From: CAYTID01 sp964437735
GTDB lineage: Bacteria > Bacteroidota > Ignavibacteria > UBA10030 > BY39
DNA length: 43,243 nucleotides
Assembly: GCA_964437735.1 (NCBI GenBank)
Contig: CAYTID010000008.1
Span: forward strand, 1 to 43,243
Direction of reading: 5' to 3'
Shown: one piece after another, positions 37,378 through 43,243 of the stretch
How positions within the stretch are numbered: position 1 is the first letter of the stretch
Layout of the letters: every line of letters begins with the position of its first letter
Made by a program: the position numbers and the translations under genes
Notes under the pieces: generated by a model
Told to the model about the DNA's origin: nothing
The model's input: only the letters and a program-made list of their open reading frames with translations
Database searches by the model: none

Positions 37378-38465
37378 TGGAATTAACTACAGTAATATTA
37401 TTTGTCACTGGATTAGCTCTATTGGTAATTGGAGCTGAATTATTAGTAAGAGGGGCTTCGAAGATTGCAATACTATTTGGAATTTCCCCTCTTGTAATTG
37501 GTTTAACCGTAGTGGCATATGGAACAAGCGCACCTGAACTTGCTGTAAGTGTTCAGTCAGCATTCGTCGGTCAACCCGACCTCGCAATCGGCAATGTAGT
37601 CGGTAGTAATATCTTCAATATCCTTTTTATCGTAGGAATCTCAGCCATTATCACGCCGCTTCTGGTTAAGCAACAACTGATTAGAATAGATGTCCCTCTG
37701 ATGATAGCAGTTTCCTGTTTAGCCTGGATACTATCATTAGACGGAAGTATTAGTCGCACCGACGGTATAATTTTATTTTTAATCGTAATAACTTACACTG
37801 TATATTCTATCCGACAAAGTCGAAAGGAAAGCAGAGAAATACAATTAGAGTATGAAAAAGAATTCGGCAGTGTAAAGAGCAAAAATCAAGGTTCTGTTAT
37901 TTTTCAGATCGCCTTAATGCTTTCAGGAGGCGTTCTGTTAGTTTTAGGGTCTAACTGGTTAGTTAAAGGAGCTGTAGAGCTTGCGAATTTTTTCGGTGTG
38001 AGTGAATTGGTAATCGGTTTAACTATAATAGCTGCGGGCACTTCATTACCAGAGGTAGCTACATCAATCGTAGCGGCATTAAAGGGCGAAAAAGATATCG
38101 CTGTTGGTAATGTTGTCGGTAGCAACATATTTAATATTCTATCTGTGCTCGGATTAGCCAGCATCATTGCACCGGACGGAATAACAGTATCGTCTGCTGT
38201 GTTGAATTTTGATATTCCCGTAATGACTGCGGTTGCCGTCGCTTGTCTGCCAATTTTCTTTACAGGGCACCTAATTTCACGGTGGGAAGGAGCGCTTTTT
38301 CTCGGTTATTATATCGCATATACATTATACTTAATCTTCAAAGCGACCGAACACGATATACTCCCGGTTTTCAACAACGTGATGATTTTATTTGTTATAC
38401 CTTTAACTACAATTACCCTAATACTCATAACCTACAGGGAAATTAAGAGAAAAAAAAGACAATAA
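37377..38465 (+). CDS. Ca2+/cation antiporter (K+-dependent Na+/Ca2+ exchanger family)
   Basis: 362 aa, about ten membrane helices, with the two inverted alpha repeats that form the ion path: GTSAPELAVSVQ plus GNVVGSNIFNI in the first half, GTSLPEVATSIV plus GNVVGSNIFNI in the second. It resembles E. coli YrbG. It exchanges Ca2+ (or another divalent ion) against Na+ or H+ across the inner membrane. The ATG shares one base with the stop of the CBS gene (TAATG), indicating coupling. The link between an antiporter and transsulfuration enzymes is not understood. Confidence 0.94.
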   Translation: MELTTVILFVTGLALLVIGAELLVRGASKIAILFGISPLVIGLTVVAYGTSAPELAVSVQSAFVGQPDLAIGNVVGSNIFNILFIVGISAIITPLLVKQQLIRIDVPLMIAVSCLAWILSLDGSISRTDGIILFLIVITYTVYSIRQSRKESREIQLEYEKEFGSVKSKNQGSVIFQIALMLSGGVLLVLGSNWLVKGAVELANFFGVSELVIGLTIIAAGTSLPEVATSIVAALKGEKDIAVGNVVGSNIFNILSVLGLASIIAPDGITVSSAVLNFDIPVMTAVAVACLPIFFTGHLISRWEGALFLGYYIAYTLYLIFKATEHDILPVFNNVMILFVIPLTTITLILITYREIKRKKRQ

Positions 38466-38507
38466 ACCTTCGATAAACTTTATCAGAGCTTGATAGAAAG
38501 AAAAAAT

Positions 38508-39662
38508 ATGAAAAACAATATTAAAACAGGATTTTCTACAAAAGCGATTCACGCCGGACAGGAACCCGACCCGACAACCGGCGCTATTATGACGCCTGTT
38601 TATCTAACATCAACTTATGTTCAGCAAGAACTTGGAAAACATAAGGGATACGAATATTCACGCGTTTCAAATCCTACTCGCGCTGCTTTAGAACAAAATA
38701 TTGCAGCTCTCGAATGCGGAAAAGAAGGTATGGCTTTCGGATCAGGTATGGCTGCGATAGATTCAATTTTACGTCTGTTAAATATGGGCGATCATATTAT
38801 TTTGTCGCATAATGTATATGGCGGAACATACAGAATTGCAAAAATGATCTGGGAGGCTTATCGTCTGGAGTTCGATTTCGTAGATACAACAAATATTTCC
38901 AACATCAAAAAAGTATTAAAGCAAAACTCAAAAATGATTTTCATTGAAACCCCTACAAATCCGACAATGGAAATCTCAGATATTAAAGCAATTGCAAAAC
39001 TTGCGAAAGCTGAAGGATTGATTTCAGTTGTCGACAATACATTTGCAACACCGTATCTTCAACAACCTTTAAATCTCGGCATCGATATAGTTGTGCATAG
39101 CCTGACAAAATATTTAAACGGGCATAGTGACATCGTCGGCGGAATAGTTGTTACAAACGACAAAGATATTTCTGAACGACTTCGATTTTTTCAGAAAGCA
39201 ATCGGTTCAATATTAAGTCCTTTCGACTCATGGCTTTGTTTACGTGGAACAAAAACCTTAGCCGTAAGAATGGAACAGCATGGTGAAAGTGCAATGATAG
39301 TCGCAAAATGGTTAAACTCGCAAAAATCTGTCAAAAAAGTATTTTTCCCGGGTCTTCCATCACATCCTCAATATGCGCTGGCAAAACGGCAGATGAAAAA
39401 CTTCGGCGGCATGATCGCATTTGACCTCGGAAGTCTTGAAGCAGCAAAACGCTTTTTAAAAAAAGTCAGAGTTTGTGCACTTGCCGAAAGTTTAGGCGGT
39501 GTCGAATCGTTGATTTCTCACCCCGCTTCAATGACGCACGCATCCATCCCGCCTGAACAGCGCAAGAAAATAGGCGTAACTGACGGCTTGGTCAGAATTT
39601 CGGTCGGACTTGAAGACGTAAATGATATTATTGATGATTTGAAAAATGCGATGAAAAAATAA
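38508..39662 (+). CDS. Cystathionine gamma-synthase/gamma-lyase (Cys/Met metabolism PLP enzyme)
   Basis: 384 aa from ATG 38508; a TTG at 38490 is possible but an A/G-rich site favours the ATG. Fold-type I PLP enzyme: YEYSRVSNPTRAALE, AFGSGMAAI, VDNTFATPYLQQPL and PLP-lysine Lys201 in SLTKYLNGHSD. Synthase and lyase cannot be separated safely by eye. With the cystathionine beta-synthase two genes upstream, a lyase making cysteine from cystathionine (reverse transsulfuration) is the simplest reading. The glycosyltransferase gene starts six bases after its stop. Confidence 0.92.
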   Translation: MKNNIKTGFSTKAIHAGQEPDPTTGAIMTPVYLTSTYVQQELGKHKGYEYSRVSNPTRAALEQNIAALECGKEGMAFGSGMAAIDSILRLLNMGDHIILSHNVYGGTYRIAKMIWEAYRLEFDFVDTTNISNIKKVLKQNSKMIFIETPTNPTMEISDIKAIAKLAKAEGLISVVDNTFATPYLQQPLNLGIDIVVHSLTKYLNGHSDIVGGIVVTNDKDISERLRFFQKAIGSILSPFDSWLCLRGTKTLAVRMEQHGESAMIVAKWLNSQKSVKKVFFPGLPSHPQYALAKRQMKNFGGMIAFDLGSLEAAKRFLKKVRVCALAESLGGVESLISHPASMTHASIPPEQRKKIGVTDGLVRISVGLEDVNDIIDDLKNAMKK

Positions 39663-39668
39663 TTTCTG

Positions 39669-40835
39669 ATGCATTTTTATTTATTCTCACATATTCCTTA
39701 TGAATTTTTATCACAACGTCCACAAAAAATTGCCCGGGAAGTTTTAAACCTCGGACATCGGGTGACATTTATCAATCCGCCATGGAATGTGCTTTCCCTT
39801 ATGGGAAGAAGACTTTTAAAGATCGGCGACTCATCAAATAACCATAATTCAAACTTAAAAATACTTCCCGTTCCCCTTTACGGAATACCTAAAATCAAGC
39901 ATGCTAAGCTGCCGGTAAATATAACACAAAATCAGTTGCTGAAATATTACCAAAAAAATCTTTACTCAAAAATAAATCAAAACGAAACAAACGTCGCGAT
40001 TATCCAAGATCCGAAAGTTGAGCCGTTTTTAATTAAAGATAAATTCGATTGTATAAGTTACGACTGCTTCGATGATATAAGCGTATTAGCCGAGAATAAA
40101 TTTGACACGTACAGGAAACATCAAAAAAATTTGGTTTCAAAAAGTTCACTAATCTTTTTTACATCCGATACTTTGAAAGATGATATTCAATCGGTTATAT
40201 CCACTGATATACCGCTGATTCAAATTCCGAATGGAGTAAATTATAAATGGTTTATTGAGAATTCGAAAAGACATTTAAATTTAGCCAAATCGAATTTTTT
40301 GCGCACACCCATTATTGGATATGTGGGTGCTTTATATGAATGGATTGATATACAATTGATTCTGGATACCGCAGAGAAGAATCCTGATTTAACTTTTCTT
40401 CTCATTGGTCCGACTCAGAAACGTTTCGGATATCAAAAATTTTCAAAACTTAACAACGTGATCCAAACAGGTGAAGTGCCATATGAATATATTCCATCAT
40501 TAATTAATAAGTTCGACGTCGGAATTCTGCCTTTCAAAAAGGGACCAATTGCAGAATCAACCGATCCGATAAAATTATATGAGTATTTCAGCTTGGGTAA
40601 GCCGGTTGTTTCTACTCCTATGAGGCAGTTATCGAAATATCGGGATAATGGTTTATTACTCTTTGCAAAAAATTCAGAAGATTTTTCAAAAAGCATTTAT
40701 CAAGCTATAAAAATGAATTCACCGGAGTTGGTTTCTGCGCGTCAGAAAATTGCCGAAGAACACTCTTGGACCAATCTATGCAAACGAATGATAGCCGAGA
40801 TAGAATCCGTAATAACAACAAGGCACATTAATTAA
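39669..40835 (+). CDS. Glycosyltransferase, GT-B fold (GT4-like)
   Basis: 388 aa. The N-terminal Rossmann half begins HFYLFSHIPYEFLSQRPQKIA, as in sugar transferases acting on surface polysaccharides or lipids. The C-terminal half has GYVGALYEWID, LLIGP and the donor-binding stretch DPIKLYEYFSLGKPVVSTP (~297-315) with the conserved acidic residue. There is no membrane segment, so it is probably a cytosolic or membrane-associated enzyme. Donor and acceptor are unknown. The ATG lies six bases past the previous stop; the gene ends five bases before an inverted-repeat element. Confidence 0.88.
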   Translation: MHFYLFSHIPYEFLSQRPQKIAREVLNLGHRVTFINPPWNVLSLMGRRLLKIGDSSNNHNSNLKILPVPLYGIPKIKHAKLPVNITQNQLLKYYQKNLYSKINQNETNVAIIQDPKVEPFLIKDKFDCISYDCFDDISVLAENKFDTYRKHQKNLVSKSSLIFFTSDTLKDDIQSVISTDIPLIQIPNGVNYKWFIENSKRHLNLAKSNFLRTPIIGYVGALYEWIDIQLILDTAEKNPDLTFLLIGPTQKRFGYQKFSKLNNVIQTGEVPYEYIPSLINKFDVGILPFKKGPIAESTDPIKLYEYFSLGKPVVSTPMRQLSKYRDNGLLLFAKNSEDFSKSIYQAIKMNSPELVSARQKIAEEHSWTNLCKRMIAEIESVITTRHIN

Positions 40836-40840
40836 TAACT

Positions 40841-40996
40841 GAGACATCTGAAAAATCGAAAAGACAGTCATTTTAAGCCATTAACCATGTTTCGACTCCA
40901 CTTCAACATGATAATATGTTCATCACAATTTGAGTAATGGGCAACGCCCATTTAGGGGGACTCAACATGACAAAATTATAATTTTTCAGAAGTCTC
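40841..40996. repeat. Inverted-repeat element downstream of the glycosyltransferase
   Basis: The terminal arms GAGACATCTGAAAAAT (40841-40856) and ATTTTTCAGAAGTCTC (40981-40996) are complementary with one mismatch. The interior has CGACTCCACTTCAACATGA and a related GGGACTCAACATGACA, plus a small perfect hairpin ATGGGC-AAC-GCCCAT. The overall look is that of the extragenic MITE/REP-type repeats scattered through many genomes (inference). It sits immediately after a stop codon and may serve as a terminator. Confidence 0.75.
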
Positions 40997-41003
40997 TAAT
41001 AAA

Positions 41004-41093
41004 TATTTTTTGCAGATAATAAAAAAGATATTATCGCGGCAAGGTTTTTAGCTAATCTGTTACATCCCGAAAAACTGATCATGAGGTTTATGG
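41004..41093 (+). repeat. Direct repeat copy 1 of a possible coding fragment
   Basis: This segment matches 43154-43243 in the same orientation at an offset of 2150. I count ten differences over the last 83 bases. In one plus frame both copies stay open and read NKKD-I/F-IAARFLAN and then PEKL-MRF, with several of the differences silent or conservative. That suggests a remnant of a coding sequence. The family is not recognised. Confidence 0.7.
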
Positions 41094-41126
41094 GCAACCA
41101 GGTATTCTTAAATTTTTGTTGTAATG

Positions 41127-41276
41127 CTAATATTTGTATAAATCGGTCGACAGATATTTCAAACCTGAATCACACGCCACTTTAGCGACAGTATGGCCGT
41201 GACCCAGGCGAGCTGCAATCTGAATGGCTGCCAAAACATTGGCTCCGGTTGATGTACCTGCGAATAGCACCTGATG
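41127..41276 (-). pseudogene. 3' remnant of a cysteine synthase (CysK-like) gene
   Basis: Minus-strand frame with stop TAG at 41127-41129 reads VLFAGTSTGANVLAAIQIAA and continues RLGHGHTVAKVACDSGLKYL to STDLYKY. This is the characteristic end of PLP-dependent cysteine synthases (the GTSTGAN loop and the DSGLKYLSTDLY tail). Only about 50 codons remain. The upstream side runs into the ORF6N pseudogene within about 30 bases, so the PLP-lysine domain is missing. It has no start and is non-functional. Confidence 0.85.
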
Positions 41277-41307
41277 GATTATTTTTACTTTTTTCAAAAT
41301 AATCATT

Positions 41308-41820
41308 TGTAAATCCGATTTTTCTTTTTGGTTGTTGAGGCGGAGTAATTAACTGATTAATAACTTGTATAATTTGAACAATTTGATAATCGTGTTCCTT
41401 CAATTTGTTCTCCAACTTTTTCAACTTATTTTCAACTTTTTTATGAGTAGAAATTATTTCTCAAAGTTTTACAAAAGCACGCATAATTAAAATATTTACT
41501 TCGATAGCTCTTTCGCTATTTAATACTGAAGACAACATTGCGACGCCCTGTTCTGTAAAAGCCATTGGATTTGCCCCGCCGAAATAGCTTTTTGATGGTA
41601 TCACATTTTGTGTCACCATTTGAGCGATTTCTTTATGAGTTAGTATAAACAAAAAATCTTTTGGAAATCTTCTAATATTACGTTTTACGGCTTGTTTCAG
41701 TGCGCGGGTTTCTTCAGCGTACAGTGCGGCAAGGTCTCTATCGAGAATTACTTTCTGATTTCTTATGACAAGAAATTTATTTATAACGCTTTCTGCCGGT
41801 ATAATTGATTTTTCTGCCAC
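41308..41820 (-). pseudogene. ORF6N-domain protein, copy 1, interrupted by an in-frame TGA
   Basis: The intact part (GTG 41820 to TGA 41461-41463, 119 codons) has the ORF6N DNA-binding domain: VILDRDLAALYAEETRALKQ, RFPKDFLFILT, QNVIPSKSYFGGANPMAFTEQGVAMLSSVL and then MRAFVKL. Family members go on with KLRE and a coiled coil. Here the Arg position is TGA, and the same frame continues EIISTHKKVENKLKKLENKL and so on to about 41308 (PPQQPKRKIGF). It therefore looks like a full-length gene with one nonsense change (CGA to TGA) rather than a naturally short protein. ORF6N proteins are phage- or mobile-element-associated regulators. The frame then runs into the cysteine-synthase remnant. Confidence 0.82.
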
Positions 41821-42066
41821 GATTTCTAATAGAATGCTCGAGATAGATTTGGTACAATAAATAATTTTTGTGTGAAATATAAAATTATGCTAAGACCCAA
41901 TATCAGAAAATTCCGCGAACGTTTTGTTGTAATTTTAAAATAATTTTGGAGATAAGCTATAATAAAACATCGGTATAACAAAGATACTTTTTATTTATGC
42001 AGATGTATCAGTGGGGAACTTCTATTTTTGGGAGGATTTTTGTTCACACCGTTGGAATGCTATAAT
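41821..42066. other. Intergenic stretch between the ORF6N copy 1 and the transposase
   Basis: 246 bp with no gene, strong hairpin or repeat that I can support. It is A/T-rich and bounded by the 5' end of ORF6N copy 1 and the 3' end of the REP-associated transposase. Confidence 0.4.
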
Positions 42067-42528
42067 TTATTCTATCCATTCAAATAGGTATTTTTCGTCA
42101 TGGAGAATCTGAAATTCTGTTAGTAATTGGAGGTATTCTTCTTTGAATGTCTTTTTTTGATGATGTTCTTCCTGATGTAACATATAATTGTAAACATTGT
42201 TGATTTGCGAATGAGAGTATGAAAAAGCGCCGTATCCTTCCTGCCACGAAAATTTTCCATGAATTAATTTATTATTGTTAATAAAATTGGTTGAGTTGTT
42301 TTTAATGTCTCTCACGAGTTCGGCGATAGCTTTTGCGGGTTTAAGTCCGATAAAGCAATGAATATGGTCTGGCATTCCGTTTACGATGATAGGTTTTTGA
42401 TCTTTGCCTTTTATAATTCCGGCGATGTATTTGTGTAGTTCTTCTTTCCATTGTTTGTCTATAAGGTTTTGTCTGCCTTTTACAGAGAAAACCACCTGTA
42501 TGTAAATTTGTGAATATGTTCCAGCCAT
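42067..42528 (-). mobile_element. REP-associated tyrosine (HUH, IS200-like) transposase
   Basis: 153 aa Y1 transposase. It has the HUH motif as HIH at 55-57 (MPDHIHCFI) and the helix with the catalytic tyrosine, probably Tyr115, in YNYMLHQEEHHQ. Other family blocks are QIYIQVVFSVKGRQ and WQEGYGAFSYSHSQI. Length and layout match intact single-domain enzymes that nick single-stranded DNA. The start has AAAGGA upstream. A palindrome array begins 30 bp from its start codon, which marks it as the REP-associated (RAYT-like) subgroup rather than a classical IS200 with its own ends. It appears complete. Confidence 0.92.
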
Positions 42529-42557
42529 ATTTGTTTTCCTTTGGATTTTTTTATGTC

Positions 42558-42708
42558 ACCCCGATGGGGTTTGCTTTTAAATTTATAACTCGTAATAGCT
42601 AGAATAATACCAACCCTTCGGGTTTTTGAAGTCAATCAATACAACCCCGAAGGGGTAAAATTGTTATAGCCGAATAAATTTATTTAATAAATGAAACCCC
42701 GGAGGGGT
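42558..42708. repeat. Array of four short palindromes (REP-like) beside the transposase
   Basis: Four hairpins with the same core design: ACCCCGATGGGGT (42558-42570), AACCCTTCGGGTT (42612-42624), ACCCCGAAGGGGT (42644-42656) and ACCCCGGAGGGGT (42696-42708). The spacers carry partly inverted A/T-rich motifs (TTATAGC-CGAATAAATT on one side, AAATTTATAACTCGTAATAGCTAG on the other). These are likely the substrates of the adjacent tyrosine transposase (inference from the known REP/RAYT relationship). Confidence 0.85.
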
Positions 42709-42795
42709 GATATAATTCTTTATCAACTAATATTATTTTTGCGTTAATTCAAAATTACTAAACCTGTTCGCTCACCAAAAAGTCGTTCAGTTATT

Positions 42796-43149
42796 TCAGT
42801 CCAGAGTGAAACCCATTTGTTTTTTTGGTTGTTGAGGCGGAGTAATTAACTGATTAATAACTTGTATAATTTGAACAATTTGATAATCGTGTTCCTTCAA
42901 TTTGTTCTCCAACTTTTTCAACTTATTTTCAACTTTTTTATGAGTAGAAATTATTTCTCAAAGTTTTACAAAAGCACGCATAATTAAAATATTTACTTCG
43001 ATAGCTCTTTCGCTATTTAATACTGAAGACAACATTGCGACGCCCTGTTCTGTAAAAGCCATTGGATTTGCCCCGCCGAAATAGCTTTTTGATGGTATCA
43101 CATTTTGTGACACCATTTGAGCGATTTCTTTATGAGTTAGTATAAACAA
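42796..43149 (-). pseudogene. ORF6N-domain protein, copy 2, 5'-truncated and with the same TGA
   Basis: 42822-43149 repeats 41325-41652 with a single difference seen (A at 43110 against T at 41613, Ser for Thr in QMV-S/T-QNVIPS). The in-frame TGA recurs at 42958-42960. After it the frame runs 53 codons to a proper stop at 42796-42798, ending PKKQMGFTLD, which likely preserves the original C-terminus. The N-terminal half is lost: homology stops at 43149, where the direct repeat copy 2 begins. Confidence 0.85.
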
Positions 43150-43153
43150 TATA

Positions 43154-43243
43154 TAATTTTTGCATACAATAAAAAAGATTTTATAGCGGCCAGGTTTTTA
43201 GCTAATCCGTTATATCCCGAAAAACTGACCATGAGGTTTCAGG
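43154..43243 (+). repeat. Direct repeat copy 2, running to the window edge
   Basis: Second copy of the segment at 41004-41093. It abuts the truncated ORF6N copy and continues to the end of the window, so its full extent is unknown. The plus frame reads AYNKKDFIAARFLANPLYPE and onwards, matching copy 1. Confidence 0.7.

Noticed and set aside
41182..41424. Minus-strand open frame of 80 codons as a separate gene
   Set aside because: It is the tail of the ORF6N pseudogene read through into the cysteine-synthase remnant in a wrong frame, not an independent protein.
40841..43243. CRISPR array
   Set aside because: The repeats are palindromes and duplicated gene pieces with irregular spacing; no regular repeat-spacer pattern and no cas genes are present.

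Overview
The window looks like a chromosomal piece of a Gram-negative member of the Fibrobacterota-Chlorobiota-Bacteroidota group, most likely Ignavibacteria or a close relative. The evidence is moderate AT richness; giant secreted proteins ending in an NYPNPFNP-type type IX secretion (T9SS) sorting domain; LolA and an outer-membrane barrel; and a REP-associated HUH transposase and ORF6N protein of the kind common in that group. The placement is inferred from memory of these families and was not computed.

Layout. (1) 1-16476, minus strand: three huge secreted multidomain proteins. They are a beta-helix protein running off the left edge, a subtilisin-like S8 protease (2159 aa), and a protein with two metallopeptidase domains, M28 and M36-like (2199 aa). 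The two proteases share a ~245-residue module, a YCF48-like propeller and T9SS tails, so they look assembled from a common set of cassettes. (2) 16721-18515, plus: a polyprenyl-phosphate sugar-1-phosphate transferase and a small membrane protein. (3) 32365-18558, minus: a long housekeeping run of RNase G, transaldolase, GcvT, ComB, FtsK, LolA, a flippase-like membrane protein, an outer-membrane barrel, UppP, a periplasmic cyclophilin, an APC permease, DNA polymerase III delta and a SPOR protein. Many genes overlap or abut. (4) 32877-35102, plus: an RRM RNA-binding protein with a strong terminator, then an AT-richer two-gene restriction-modification unit. (5) 35171-40835, plus: LarB, cystathionine beta-synthase, a Ca2+/cation antiporter, a cystathionine gamma-synthase/lyase and a glycosyltransferase. 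(6) 40836-43243: a decayed repeat zone with an inverted-repeat element, two ORF6N copies sharing the same in-frame TGA, the 3' end of a cysteine synthase gene, a REP-associated transposase with a palindrome array, and a ~90 bp direct repeat.

How the genes fit together. The T9SS cargo would be exported and processed extracellularly. LolA, UppP, the sugar transferase and the barrel belong to envelope building. CBS and the gamma-enzyme form a transsulfuration route between homocysteine and cysteine. The right end is a small mobile-element graveyard.

I found no convincing tRNA, rRNA, CRISPR array or wholly new defence system. The most unusual items are the double-metallopeptidase protein, the module shared between the two proteases and inserted into one half of an internal duplication, and the paired ORF6N copies with a common internal stop.
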